The notes beneath the pieces were generated by a model. The model made no database searches and was not told the DNA's origin. It saw only the letters and a list, made by a program, of their open reading frames with translations. Both the position numbers and the translations under genes were made by a program. Of a stretch of 64,000 bases of DNA, positions 1-9,918 are shown piece by piece; the first letter of the stretch is position 1, and each line of letters starts with the position of its first letter. This DNA is from Actinokineospora pegani (GTDB lineage Bacteria > Actinomycetota > Actinomycetes > Mycobacteriales > Pseudonocardiaceae): NCBI RefSeq assembly GCF_009745975.1, contig NZ_WHOL01000065.1, positions 85,705 through 149,704 on the forward strand. Reading direction: 5' to 3'.

Positions 1-1534
1 CGGCCGCATAAGGAGCCGAAGGCCGTCGGTGCCCCCGGCGCAGCGCGCGCATCAGGGACTCCACGGATGCCACCGCGAACAGGCCCAGCAGCAAGCTGCC
101 CCCGCCCATCACGCTGGCCAGGGGGTGTTGCGGCGTGCGCACGGTGAACTCCTGTGGCGACCCGCCGTCGACGCTCAAGGAGCCGGTCACCGCCCCACCC
201 ACCACCCAGCGCATCAGGGGCTGGGGCTCCACCTTCGCCTCGAAGGTGCCGTCTGGCGCCGGGGCGATCGGCACCCGGCCGGTCCAGAGCGACACCCCCG
301 CCGTGGACAGGGAGAACTCGAGGACGAACGGCGCGCCTGACCCCACCGTCCCGCGCACCGGGACCGGTTTGCTCAAGTCCACCTGGACCGGGCCGGTGAT
401 CGGTTGGCCGCCGAGTTCCAGCCTGCCCGGTTGGTGGGCGATCGCGGTCGGGGCCAGGAAGGGGAGCACGACCATCGCGACCAGGGCCACGAGGCCGACC
501 AGCAGTGGGACCACGAACGGTGGGCGGCTGAGGACCTCCTGCGCGGGACGCAGCTCAGCCGGTTCGAGCAGGTGGGTTCGCTCGTCGCGGTCGGTGCCCC
601 GGACGGGTGCTGTCGTGGTGGTGGGGCCAGTGCCCGCGGACGTGGTGGCTGCGCTGACCACGCGGGGGCCGAGGTGGACGGGGGTGTTCGCGCGTTCGAG
701 CCAGCCGGGGCCGAAGACGGCCGCCGCGGCGGCGGCGAGGTCGACGGCGAAGGCCTCGGCGTCGCGGTAGCGGTGGGCGGGGTCGCGGGCCAGGCTGCGC
801 ATGACCACTGTGGACAGCGGGGCCGGGACGGCGCGCAGCGGGGTCGGGTCGGTGAACATGCGCTGGCGCAGCATGGAGACGGCGCCGCGGGTGCGGTCGA
901 ACGGGAGGTCGCCGCTGAGCAGCTCGTAGAGGACCGTTCCGGCCGAGTAGAGGTCGGCGGCGGGGCTGAGCGGGTTGCCCATCGCCTGCTCGGGGGCGAT
1001 GTAGGCGGGGGTGCCGAGCACCTCGCCGCCGTGGGTCATCAGGGTGGCGCCCTCGCTGATCACCCTGGCGATGCCGAAGTCGGCGACCTTGACCACACCG
1101 GAGGTGGTGAACAGCAGGTTCTTCGGCTTGATGTCCAGGTGCAGCACGCCCGCGGTGTGCGCGGCGTGCAGCCCGGCCAGCATCGCCAGGGTCAGCGCGC
1201 ACGACTGCTCGCCGGTCAGGCCGCGGCCGGTGAACGCGTCCCACACGGTGCCGCCGTCGAGGCGCTCCATCACGAGCAGGTTGTCCGAGCCGGTCTGCAC
1301 GTAGTCGTAGACCGGGACGATGTGCGGGTGGTCGAGGCTGGCCAGCACCCGCGCCTCCCGGTCGAAGCGCGCGTTGACCTCGGGGTCGCCCGCCACCGAG
1401 CCGGGCAGCCGCTTGATCGCGACCTGCCTGCCCAGCGACCGGTGCACGCCCGCGAACACCACGCCCATGCCGCCCGAGCCGATCTCCGAGCCCACCTCGT
1501 ACTGCGGCAGCGCCGCCGACAGCGCGGTCGTCAT
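1..1534 (-). CDS. Serine/threonine protein kinase, membrane anchored (C-terminus cut by window edge)
   Basis: Reading leftwards from the ATG at 1534, the frame stays open to the window edge (511 codons), so the C-terminus is missing. Residues 12-270 form a Hanks-type kinase: glycine loop GSGGMGVV (19-26), VAIK lysine 41, catalytic loop HLDIKPKN with Asp134 and Asn139, DFG at 152-154 and an APEQ motif. The Arg of HRD is Leu, making it a non-RD kinase, a class generally less dependent on activation-loop phosphorylation. A linker leads to a hydrophobic span at about 338-358, followed by an extracellular-looking region and a second hydrophobic stretch near 480. Its ATG overlaps the stop of the upstream exported-protein gene (ATGA), so the two are translationally coupled. 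The catalytic domain should be cytoplasmic; the substrate is unknown. Confidence 0.88.
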   Translation of the reverse strand, partial: MTTALSAALPQYEVGSEIGSGGMGVVFAGVHRSLGRQVAIKRLPGSVAGDPEVNARFDREARVLASLDHPHIVPVYDYVQTGSDNLLVMERLDGGTVWDAFTGRGLTGEQSCALTLAMLAGLHAAHTAGVLHLDIKPKNLLFTTSGVVKVADFGIARVISEGATLMTHGGEVLGTPAYIAPEQAMGNPLSPAADLYSAGTVLYELLSGDLPFDRTRGAVSMLRQRMFTDPTPLRAVPAPLSTVVMRSLARDPAHRYRDAEAFAVDLAAAAAAVFGPGWLERANTPVHLGPRVVSAATTSAGTGPTTTTAPVRGTDRDERTHLLEPAELRPAQEVLSRPPFVVPLLVGLVALVAMVVLPFLAPTAIAHQPGRLELGGQPITGPVQVDLSKPVPVRGTVGSGAPFVLEFSLSTAGVSLWTGRVPIAPAPDGTFEAKVEPQPLMRWVVGGAVTGSLSVDGGSPQEFTVRTPQHPLASVMGGGSLLLGLFAVASVESLMRALRRGHRRPSAPYAA

Positions 1535-2316
1535 GGCACCGGCCTGGGCAGGGCGGCGGTGGCGTCTTCGCGCACCGTGGCGGGCCCGGCGGGGTGCGGG
1601 GTGAAGAAGCCGAGCAGCATGGCCACCACCGCCGCGCCGAGCACGAGCGGGATCTCGACCTCCGGTTCGGGCGCGACCAGCCGCAGCACCGACAGCGACA
1701 CCACCGCGACCAGCCCGGTCGCCACCCCGGCGGGCAGGAACCGCAGGGCCCGGCGGAAGCGGTTGCCCGGCAGCCGGTGCCGGGCGAGGGCGACCAGGGT
1801 GCTCGACCACAGCACGACCGCCAGCGCGAGCATGGCGATCCCGAACGCCCCGTAGACCGACCACAGCGACCCGCGCACGTCCACCACCGTCTCCGCCGAC
1901 CCGAGCGCCACCCGGTCCTCGGTGAGCAGTTCGACCGACGTCGGCAGCAGCCCGATGGCCTGCCCGTCGAGGTCGCGCACGTCCAGCGGGAACGACCGGG
2001 TGACCTGCGAGCGCGGCGGCACGGTGAACGGCAGCGTGGTGTCGAAGGTGAAGAAGTCCAGCGCCAGCGCCTCCCCGGACACCCGCACCAGCCGCACGCT
2101 GCGCGTCGTCGAACCGGTGTTGGTGATCGTCAGGTCCAGGTCGACCGCGCGGACGGGGTCGAGGGTGACCGTGCGGTCGGTGATGTCCTGACCCGCCACG
2201 GCCACCACGACCGCGAGCGGATCATCCGACGACGGCGTGGTCTGCGCGGCGGCGGGCGCGGTGCCCGTGCACAGCAGTGTCACGAGGGCAACCGCGGTAC
2301 CGATTACACGTCCCAC
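1531..2316 (-). CDS. Exported/membrane protein of unknown function, coupled to the kinase
   Basis: GTG start at 2316, preceded by GGGAG about eight bases upstream; 261 residues. An N-terminal hydrophobic signal segment ending in APAAAQ is followed by a beta-rich extracellular part (about 30-140) resembling an immunoglobulin-like or DUF916-type fold, with phrases such as LTITNTGSTTRSV. Three hydrophobic segments follow (near 150, 195 and 225) and a short Pro-rich tail. The stop overlaps the start of the Ser/Thr kinase gene. A plausible but unproven role is an exported partner or sensor for that kinase. I do not recognise a named family. The longer open frame up to 2505 lacks a good start. Confidence 0.65.
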   Translation of the reverse strand: MGRVIGTAVALVTLLCTGTAPAAAQTTPSSDDPLAVVVAVAGQDITDRTVTLDPVRAVDLDLTITNTGSTTRSVRLVRVSGEALALDFFTFDTTLPFTVPPRSQVTRSFPLDVRDLDGQAIGLLPTSVELLTEDRVALGSAETVVDVRGSLWSVYGAFGIAMLALAVVLWSSTLVALARHRLPGNRFRRALRFLPAGVATGLVAVVSLSVLRLVAPEPEVEIPLVLGAAVVAMLLGFFTPHPAGPATVREDATAALPRPVP

Positions 2317-2393
2317 AGGGAAACTCCCGGGATGGGTTGACCCGACTGGCGCGGATGCTACAGCGCGCGGGCGGGTCGACCCGCGGATTCGAG

Positions 2394-3287
2394 GTGGACA
2401 GGGTGCGCACTGTGGGCATCGTCGCGGCGGGCCTCGCCGTGCTGCTCGGCTGGCTGGCTGTGGGATCGGTCGCGCCCGCCCGGGCGCAGGCGCTGTTCGG
2501 GGCATCGGTGTCGCCGAGCAGCGGACCGGCGGGTTCCCCGTTCACGATCTCCTGGTACACCGACGCCTCGGCCTGGCCGTGCAAGACCGTGTCGTTCAGC
2601 AGCCAACTGACCGCGCTGCCCACGACGTCCTGGGACCAGCTCTCGCTGTCGTCAACGGTCCCGCCGTCCACCGCGCCGGGCTCCTACGCGATCACCGCCC
2701 GCTGCGGCGAGTCCCGGCGCGACCTCACCTTCACCGTCACCAGGTCGGTCCCGACGACGCCCCCGCCACCGTCCACGACCACCGTCTCCCCCGACATCCC
2801 GCCACCCACGACGACCACCCCGCCGCGAGTCACCCCGACGCGGACAGCGGCGCCGAGCGCCACCACGCCCACGACGGCGCCACCGAGCACCACCCCGACC
2901 GCCCCGCCGCCGACGACGAGCCAGCCGCCGATCACCAGCGGCGACCTGCCGCGCGGGGACCTGCGCCTCGACCGGGCGAGCATCAACCCCGGCGACGAGC
3001 TCACCGCCGAGGGCGAGGGCTGCGCGCCCGGCTCGGACGTCGTGCTCAGCTCCGGGGGCGAGCGCGTCGGGACGGCCCGGGCCGACGACAAGGGGGAGTT
3101 CACCGCCGGGGTCGAGTTCACCCGGGTCGAACCGGGGCGGCACCTGGTCACCGCCGACTGCGGGGTGCGGCTCAGCGGCTCCGTCGACCAGGTCGTCACC
3201 AGCTCGGTGGGCGGCGGGGCGTCCTCGACCCTGGTCGTGCTGGTGTTCTTCGTCCTAGCCTGCGGCGCTGTCGCCCGCTTCGCGTAG
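2394..3287 (+). CDS. Secreted or surface-anchored Pro/Thr-rich protein
   Basis: About 297 residues from the GTG at 2394; GTG codons at 2403 and 2412 are alternative starts. A signal peptide ending around APARAQA precedes an N-terminal domain with the phrase SPSSGPAGSPFTI, like IPT/TIG or Ig-like surface modules. A long Thr/Pro-rich linker (about 125-190), typical of exported actinobacterial proteins, leads to a second small beta domain with two cysteines. A C-terminal hydrophobic segment (STLVVLVFFVLACGAVA) probably anchors it in the membrane. Its last 33 bases overlap the 3' end of the convergent oxidoreductase gene. No catalytic motif is visible. Confidence 0.6.
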   Translation: MDRVRTVGIVAAGLAVLLGWLAVGSVAPARAQALFGASVSPSSGPAGSPFTISWYTDASAWPCKTVSFSSQLTALPTTSWDQLSLSSTVPPSTAPGSYAITARCGESRRDLTFTVTRSVPTTPPPPSTTTVSPDIPPPTTTTPPRVTPTRTAAPSATTPTTAPPSTTPTAPPPTTSQPPITSGDLPRGDLRLDRASINPGDELTAEGEGCAPGSDVVLSSGGERVGTARADDKGEFTAGVEFTRVEPGRHLVTADCGVRLSGSVDQVVTSSVGGGASSTLVVLVFFVLACGAVARFA

Positions 3288-4295
3288 GGCCGCGTAGACC
3301 TCGGTCCAGCGCGCCGGGTCGGGCGCGTCGGCGGTGGTCAGGCTGACCCGGTCCACGACATCGGCGTAGCGGCGCCGGATCTCCGCCGCCGCCTCGGTGG
3401 GCGAGCCGACGACGGCGAAGGTGTTCAGCACGTCGTCGGGAATCCGGTCGGCCATCTCGTCCCACTCGCCGCGCTTGGACAACGCGTAGAGGTCGTCCTG
3501 CAGCTCGCCCCACCCGTGCAGCTCAAGAACCGGCCGGTACGCGGGGGTGGACCCGTAGAAGGCGATCTGCTTGCGCACCGAGGCGATCGACGCGGCCAGT
3601 TGCTCGTCCGTGCTGCCGGTCGCGACGAAGGACGGCCCGCTGATCTCGAACCCGGCCAGCGGCTTGCCAGCCTTGGCCCGCCCGCGCTCCAGCGCCGGGA
3701 TGGTCACCTCGCGCAGGTACCGCTCGGTGGTGAAGCTGTGGCACAGCATCCCGTCGGCCACTTCGCCCGCCACCTCGGTCATCCGCTCCCCGACGGCGGC
3801 CAGGTAGACCTTGGGGTTGCCGTGCGGGTTGGGCCCCGGGTCGAAGAACGGGGTCATCAGCGTGTGCTGGTAGTGCTCGCCGTGGAACGCCAGCCGCTCG
3901 CCGGTCTCGAACGCCGACCAGATCGCCCGCACGGCCAGCACGAACTCGCGCATCCGCGCGGCCGGGGCCGTCCACGGCATGCTGAACCGCTTGGTGATGT
4001 GCGGCTTGATCTGCGCGCCCAGCCCCAGGACGAACCGCCCGCCGGAGAGCAGGTGCAGGTCGTTGGCCGCCACCGCCACGGTCATCGGGTTGCGCGCGAA
4101 GGCCACCGCGATGGCCGTCACCAGCTCGATGCGCTCGGTCCGCTCCGCGGCCACCGCCAGCGCGACGAACGGGTCCAGTTGCGTCTCGGCCACCCAGGCG
4201 CCGTCGTACCCGGCCCGCTCGGCCGCGACGACGGCGTCGGCCGCCTGGGACACCGTGCTCGCGTAACCACCCGAATCCAGCCTCATGGCGGCCAC
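3255..4295 (-). CDS. LLM-class (luciferase-like) F420-dependent oxidoreductase
   Basis: 346 residues from a GTG at 4295, with a GGGGG Shine-Dalgarno about nine bases upstream; an ATG at 4286 is an alternative start. The protein is a luciferase-like TIM barrel: AERAGYDGAWVAE near the N-terminus, ERIELVTAI, the flavin/F420-site region HLLSGGRFVLGLGAQ, and GNPKVYLAAVG. These are typical of actinobacterial F420-dependent LLM enzymes of the TIGR03617-like type. The substrate cannot be read from the sequence. It is transcribed divergently from the gamma-carbonic anhydrase gene with only 14 bases between the two starts, so their promoters must overlap neighbouring coding sequence or be very compact. 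Confidence 0.82.
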   Translation of the reverse strand: MAAMRLDSGGYASTVSQAADAVVAAERAGYDGAWVAETQLDPFVALAVAAERTERIELVTAIAVAFARNPMTVAVAANDLHLLSGGRFVLGLGAQIKPHITKRFSMPWTAPAARMREFVLAVRAIWSAFETGERLAFHGEHYQHTLMTPFFDPGPNPHGNPKVYLAAVGERMTEVAGEVADGMLCHSFTTERYLREVTIPALERGRAKAGKPLAGFEISGPSFVATGSTDEQLAASIASVRKQIAFYGSTPAYRPVLELHGWGELQDDLYALSKRGEWDEMADRIPDDVLNTFAVVGSPTEAAAEIRRRYADVVDRVSLTTADAPDPARWTEVYAALREAGDSAAG

Positions 4296-4309
4296 ATTAA
4301 TCTGCCCCC

Positions 4310-4828
4310 ATGCCCCTCTACTCGTTTGAAGGCAAGGCGCCGCAGGTGGACCCCACCGCCTGGATCGCCCCCACCGCCACCCTCGTCGGCGACGTGACGG
4401 TCGAGGCGGGGGTGTCGGTCTGGTACGGCGTGGTGATCCGCGCCGACCTCGGCCCGGTCGTGCTGCGCGAGGGCTGCAACATCCAGGACAACTCGGTCAT
4501 CCACTGCAACAACGAGGGCTGCGAGGTCGGCGCCAACGCCACCATCGGCCACCTCTGCGTCGTGCACGACTGCACGATCGGCGCGGGCGCCCTCATCGGC
4601 AACGGCGCGACGATCCAGGACCGCGCCGTGATCGGCGAGCGCACCCTGATCGCGGCGGGCGCGATGGTCGGCCCCGGCACGCACGTGCCCGGCGAGGTCG
4701 TGGCCATGGGCGTCCCCGCCAAGCGGCAGGTGCCGCTGGACGGGGTCGCCAAGCTCATGGTCGACCACAACGCGGCGGTCTACCACCACCTCGCCCGCAG
4801 GCACGCCGACGGGATCAAGGAGCTCTAA
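4310..4828 (+). CDS. Gamma-carbonic anhydrase family protein (left-handed beta-helix)
   Basis: 172 residues of hexapeptide repeats (left-handed beta helix) with a C-terminal alpha helix, the usual size of the YrdA/PaaY/Cam-like family. Candidate zinc ligands are visible: the His of SVIHCNN, and the two His of IGHLCVVHDC. The final hexapeptide turn ends with MGVPAKR, typical of this family. Such proteins are cytoplasmic trimers; some hydrate CO2, others have no shown activity, so the reaction is uncertain. The stop codon overlaps the stop of the convergent hotdog-fold gene. Confidence 0.85.
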   Translation: MPLYSFEGKAPQVDPTAWIAPTATLVGDVTVEAGVSVWYGVVIRADLGPVVLREGCNIQDNSVIHCNNEGCEVGANATIGHLCVVHDCTIGAGALIGNGATIQDRAVIGERTLIAAGAMVGPGTHVPGEVVAMGVPAKRQVPLDGVAKLMVDHNAAVYHHLARRHADGIKEL

Positions 4829-5283
4829 GCCTTCTTGATCGGCTTCAGCGTCCACACCACCGACATCTCGGCGGTGGTCACGCCCTCGCCGTTGGAGATC
4901 GTGCAGTCCACCTGGAACTCGGGGCGCTTGCCGGACTCGAGTTCGGCGACGACCTCGTCGGCGGGGCGGGTCAGGACGGCCTCGACCGTGAGGTCGCCCA
5001 GCGCCAGCTTCTTGTAGCGGATCTCGGAGCTGACCACCAGCGGCGTCGCCTTCGACATCACGTGGTTGATGGCCGCCAGGCCCACCGCGCCGGAAGCGGT
5101 CTCGGCGAGGCCGAACATGACGGCGGCGTGCGGGCCGCCGACGTGGTTGCGCTGGGACTCGACGTCGGTGAGGGCGCAGACCACGCGGGTGGCGCTGACC
5201 TCGGTGAACTCCACGCCCGCGGTGCTGACCCAGGGGACGGACTGCTTCATCGCGTCGGCGACCCAGGAGAAGTCGGTGCTCAT
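4825..5283 (-). CDS. Hotdog-fold protein, PaaI/DUF4442-like thioesterase
   Basis: 152 residues from the ATG at 5283. The middle carries the hotdog signature RNHVGGPHAAVMFGLAET, resembling DUF4442/YiiD-type acyl-CoA thioesterases, followed by strands SSEIRYKKLALGDL and MSVVWTLKP. These proteins usually form cytoplasmic dimers that hydrolyse acyl-CoA thioesters; no substrate can be named here. The gene runs convergently into the gamma-carbonic anhydrase gene with overlapping stop codons, and its start faces the glyA leader. Confidence 0.72.
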   Translation of the reverse strand: MSTDFSWVADAMKQSVPWVSTAGVEFTEVSATRVVCALTDVESQRNHVGGPHAAVMFGLAETASGAVGLAAINHVMSKATPLVVSSEIRYKKLALGDLTVEAVLTRPADEVVAELESGKRPEFQVDCTISNGEGVTTAEMSVVWTLKPIKKA

Positions 5284-5337
5284 GGGCGCGACATTACTCG
5301 CCGGTAACTTGGTCGCGCCACTGTTAGGCTCACCGGT

Positions 5338-5418
5338 GACCGCTACTGGCGTGCATGGGTGGAAGTGACCACCGGGGAGCGGTCGAGGCGGAGTTCGGCG
5401 CCGAACGCCTGGGCGCCC
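5338..5418 (+). promoter_or_regulatory. ZTP (pfl) riboswitch upstream of glyA
   Basis: The leader contains, in order, ACTGGCG (5345-5351), a GGTGG...CCACC stem, the conserved GGGGAGCG (about 5374-5381), a variable stem, and the 3' block CGCCTGGGC (5406-5414). This order and these core bases match the known ZTP/ZMP riboswitch, which senses the purine precursor ZTP when 10-formyl-tetrahydrofolate is short and activates one-carbon genes. It ends about 35 bases before the glyA GTG, so control by terminator or ribosome-site access is possible; I did not resolve the expression platform. Confidence 0.85.
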
Positions 5419-5452
5419 CGCGCGACCCAGCCGCGCGCAGAAGGGCCCGCCC

Positions 5453-6715
<1,263 letters not shown>

Positions 6716-6831
6716 TCCGCGAACACTGCGACCGGAGTCACAGCTTATTGGTTTGCCCGGAGCGGCCCCCGAGGTTCATGCTTGTATCTACCATCTAATT
6801 GGGTGCTGCAAGCAACTCGGGGGTCGCAACC

Positions 6832-7365
6832 ATGGTCACGCCGAAGCCCGACGCGCCATCCGCCGAACTGTCCTCGACCGAGGTCGAGCGGGGCGAGCGG
6901 CTGGCGAACGCCATCATGGGCTTCGGCAAGCAGCAAGGCGCCTTCATCGCCAGGATGAACCGGACGACTGGGATCGACCGCTCCGCGTTCATCCTGCTCA
7001 AGAACCTCCTCCACCTCGGCCCGAGTCGTTCGCGGGCGCTCGCCGAGGCGGTGCACTCCGACCCCTCCACGGTCAGCCGCCAGGTGGCGACGCTGGTCAA
7101 GGACGGTCTCGTCGAGCGCCGCGCCGACCCGGAGGACGGACGCGCCAGCCTGCTGGCCGTCACCGCCGCGGGCGTGCGGCTGCTCGAGGAGCAGCGCGCC
7201 CGGTTCGCGCTCTCCCTCACCCGCATGGTCCGGCACTGGGAGCCCGCCGACCTCGACCACTTCATCGAGTTGTTCGAGCGCTTCCTCGGCGACCACCAGG
7301 ACTACCTACCCATCATGATCAACGAGTGCGCCGGACCGGTGCGTTCGGAAGGGGAATCCCGATGA
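6832..7365 (+). CDS. MarR-family transcriptional regulator
   Basis: 177 residues from the ATG at 6832, which has GGGGG about nine bases upstream; a TTG at 6799 would add eleven unlikely residues. Winged-helix features: helix-turn-helix SRALAEAVHSDPSTVSRQVATLVKDGLVERR, then the wing with DPEDGRA, typical of MarR. A four-base ATGA overlap couples it to the drug-efflux gene downstream. By analogy with other marR/MFS pairs it should repress this operon and respond to the exported compound. The sequence GCTTG...CAAGC around 6780-6813 upstream could contain the operator, but it is not a clear palindrome. Confidence 0.88.
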   Translation: MVTPKPDAPSAELSSTEVERGERLANAIMGFGKQQGAFIARMNRTTGIDRSAFILLKNLLHLGPSRSRALAEAVHSDPSTVSRQVATLVKDGLVERRADPEDGRASLLAVTAAGVRLLEEQRARFALSLTRMVRHWEPADLDHFIELFERFLGDHQDYLPIMINECAGPVRSEGESR

Positions 7366-8987
7366 GCACTCCGGTTTCGGATGCCGCGCCGGGGCAACTG
7401 AGCCACCGGCAGATCTTGACCGTCCTGTCCGGACTCATGCTCGGCATGCTGCTGGCCGCGCTGGACCAGACGATCATGGCATCGGCGATGAAGACCATCG
7501 CCGACCAGCTCCACGGCCAGACGATCCAGGCCTGGGCCACCACCGCCTACCTGATCACCGCCACCATCTCCACCCCGCTCTACGGCAAGCTGTCCGACAT
7601 CTACGGCCGCAAGCCGCTCTACCTGGTCGCGATCTCCGTCTTCCTGCTCGGCTCGGTGCTCTCGGGCATCGCGGACTCGATGTACGAGCTCGCCGCGTTC
7701 CGCGCGGTGCAGGGCCTCGGCGCGGGCGGCCTGATGTCGCTGGCGCTGGCGATCATCGCCGACATGGTCTCGCCGCGCGAGCGCTCCAAGTACCAGGGCT
7801 ACTTCATGGGCATCTGGGGTCTGTCCTCAGTGGCCGGACCGGTCGTCGGCGGCTTCTTCGCGGACATGCCCACCTTCGCGGGCTTCGACGGGTGGCGCTG
7901 GGTCTTCCTGATCAACATCCCGATCGCGCTCGTCGCGCTGGTCGTCGTCGCCCGCTACCTCAACGTCCCGCACAAGCGCGTGCCGCAGCGGGTCGACTAC
8001 TGGGGCGCGGTCACCCTGACCGTCGGCCTGGTGCCGCTGCTGATCGTCGCCGAGCAGGGCCGGGAGTGGGGCTGGGCCTCCGGCCGCGCGCTGCTGGCCT
8101 ACGCCCTCGGCGTCGTGGGCGTCGCCGCGTTCGTGGTCGTCGAGAGGCGCATGGGCGACGCCGCGCTGCTGCCGCTGCGCCTGTTCCGCCGCCGGACGTT
8201 CGCCCTGGCCAACGCCATCAACTTCATCATGGGCGTGGGCATGTTCGGCATGATGATGTCGCTGCCGCTCTACCTGCAGATCGTCAAGGGCGCGACCCCG
8301 ACCGAGTCGGGCCTGATGACCCTGCCGATGACCGTCGGCATCCTCGCCGCCGCCCTGGGCTCGGGCGCGCTCATCTCCAAGACCGGCCGCTACCTGCGGT
8401 ACCCCATCATCGGCCTGGGCGCCCTGGCCGCGGCGCTGTTCCTGTTCGCCACCATCGGCGTCGACACCCCGATCTGGCAGACCATGGGCATCATGCTGCT
8501 CGCGGGCGTCGGCCTCGGCCTGAACATGCAGACCCTCATCCTGATCATCCAGAGCGACGCCCCGGTGAAGGACATGGGCGTGGCCACCTCCTCGGCGGCC
8601 TTCTTCCGCTCCATCGGCGGCACCGTGGGGACGGCGGTGTTCCTGTCGATCCTGTTCAGCGTCGTCGGGGACCGCATCACCTCCGCCTTCGCCGCCGTCC
8701 GGACCGACCCGGCGTTCTTGGCGGCCGCGGGGCAGAACCCGCAGTTCACCCCCGGGGCGGGCATCGACCTGAACAACACCGAGTTCCTGGCCACCCTCGA
8801 CCCGGTTCTGGCACGGCCGGTGCTGTCCGGGTTCGCCAGCGCGCTCGACACGGTGTTCCTGGTCGGCGGGGTCGTGGTGATGGTGGCTTTCGCGCTGGTC
8901 TGGTTCCTCAAGGAGGCACCGCTGTCGACCAAGTCGGGGATCGAGCGGGCCGCGGATGAGGAGCCTGCGCCGGTGGCCATGCACTGA
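7362..8987 (+). CDS. DHA2-family (14-TM) MFS drug efflux transporter
   Basis: 541 residues, the usual size of the EmrB/QacA (DHA2) family. Proton-driven export of drugs or metabolites across the plasma membrane. Motifs: LDQTIMASAMKTI at the first helix (motif D1-like), GKLSDIYGRKPLY (motif A) after the second, GLSSVAGPVVGGFF (motif C) in the fifth; about 14 hydrophobic helices in all. It overlaps the marR gene by four bases, forming a two-gene operon closed by a strong terminator at 9006. The substrate is unknown. Confidence 0.92.
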   Translation: MSTPVSDAAPGQLSHRQILTVLSGLMLGMLLAALDQTIMASAMKTIADQLHGQTIQAWATTAYLITATISTPLYGKLSDIYGRKPLYLVAISVFLLGSVLSGIADSMYELAAFRAVQGLGAGGLMSLALAIIADMVSPRERSKYQGYFMGIWGLSSVAGPVVGGFFADMPTFAGFDGWRWVFLINIPIALVALVVVARYLNVPHKRVPQRVDYWGAVTLTVGLVPLLIVAEQGREWGWASGRALLAYALGVVGVAAFVVVERRMGDAALLPLRLFRRRTFALANAINFIMGVGMFGMMMSLPLYLQIVKGATPTESGLMTLPMTVGILAAALGSGALISKTGRYLRYPIIGLGALAAALFLFATIGVDTPIWQTMGIMLLAGVGLGLNMQTLILIIQSDAPVKDMGVATSSAAFFRSIGGTVGTAVFLSILFSVVGDRITSAFAAVRTDPAFLAAAGQNPQFTPGAGIDLNNTEFLATLDPVLARPVLSGFASALDTVFLVGGVVVMVAFALVWFLKEAPLSTKSGIERAADEEPAPVAMH

Positions 8988-9005
8988 GTCTTGACGTTGT
9001 CGCGG

Positions 9006-9036
9006 AAGGACCCCTGCGCTTGCGGGGGTCCTTCTT
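9006..9036 (+). terminator. Rho-independent terminator of the marR-MFS operon
   Basis: AAGGACCCC (9006-9014) pairs with GGGGTCCTT after a short GC loop and is followed by CTTGCT. It lies 18 bases past the MFS stop codon. Confidence 0.85.
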
Positions 9037-9179
9037 GCTATCTGCGAGGACCGCACGCCTGCTCCCCCGCGACGGCGAGGGTCTTGACGCCCGCTTGATC
9101 GTCGGTGGTGACGGCGTGGCGGAAAGTGTTGAGCGTTGCTTGTGACCCCGTCGTGCGCGGGGGTGGGGTACCTTTCGCC

Positions 9180-9869
9180 GTGCGCGTCGTGCTGTCGATC
9201 TTCCTGGTTGGGGGGTTGATCATTGCCGGGGCGTGGGGGCTGGGCGTTGCGCGCGACCGGGGGGCTCCTCCGGCGGCGCCTGCCACCACTACGAAGAACC
9301 GCTGCGAACTCGGCGCCGGTGGCCCCGTGGTGTCCGAGCCCGCCGCCGCTGCCCGAGGTCGCGTGGAGGCGGCGTGGCAGCGCATCGATGAGTGGTTGCG
9401 GGACTTCGCGCCCGCGACGGCGGAGCGGTGGAACGCGCCCGCGACGCCGGAGCAGATCGCGGAGTTGCAGCGCGAGCTCGGGGTGCAACTGCCCGGCGAC
9501 CTCGTGGTCAGCCTGGGCGTGCACAACGGGGCCAGGGTCGGCGGCTTCACGCTGCCGCCGCTCTACGCGCCGCTGTCGACCACGGAGATCAGCCGCAAGG
9601 CGCGTGAGCTGTGTGCGCGGGTCGCCGAGTGGGACGGGCAGTTCGTGCCGTTCGCCTCCGGTGGCGCGGGGAGCGTGCTCTACCTCGACCAACGCGGTGC
9701 GGCCAGGTTGGCGGAGCACTCCGGCGCGGGGCGGGGCGGGTGGCCACCGACCCTGCCCGACCTGCTGGAGCAGACCGCCGAGCTGCTCAGCTCCGGCACT
9801 GGCCCACTGGCCGCGCGCTACCGGCCGACTGTCGACGGCGACGGTGCGCTGGGGTGGGTCGTCCGCTGA
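9180..9869 (+). CDS. Membrane-anchored SMI1/KNR4-domain protein
   Basis: 229 residues from a GTG at 9180, preceded by a GGGGTGGGG stretch. An N-terminal hydrophobic segment (VVLSIFLVGGLIIAGAWGLGV) acts as anchor or signal. The rest has the SMI1/KNR4 (SUKH) pattern: WQRIDEWLRDF, then ATPEQIAELQRELGVQLPGDLVVSLGVHNG with the conserved helix-strand start, and LPDLLEQTAELL near the end. SUKH proteins are often immunity proteins or adaptors; the membrane anchor and the absence of a nearby toxin gene leave the role open. It is convergent with ppa. Confidence 0.72.
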   Translation: MRVVLSIFLVGGLIIAGAWGLGVARDRGAPPAAPATTTKNRCELGAGGPVVSEPAAAARGRVEAAWQRIDEWLRDFAPATAERWNAPATPEQIAELQRELGVQLPGDLVVSLGVHNGARVGGFTLPPLYAPLSTTEISRKARELCARVAEWDGQFVPFASGGAGSVLYLDQRGAARLAEHSGAGRGGWPPTLPDLLEQTAELLSSGTGPLAARYRPTVDGDGALGWVVR

Positions 9870-9918
9870 TCACGGGCCCCGCGCCTGGCGTGCGCGCGGG
9901 GCCTGGTCCGCGACGGCG

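Noticed and set aside
6746..6831. MarR operator palindrome before the marR gene
   Set aside because: Only a weak GCTTG/CAAGC pair was found, too far apart for a normal MarR site.
6753..7361. Long N-terminal extension of the MFS transporter starting inside the marR gene
   Set aside because: The upstream part is the wrong frame of marR; the ATG at 7362 has a typical MFS N-terminus and a four-base overlap.
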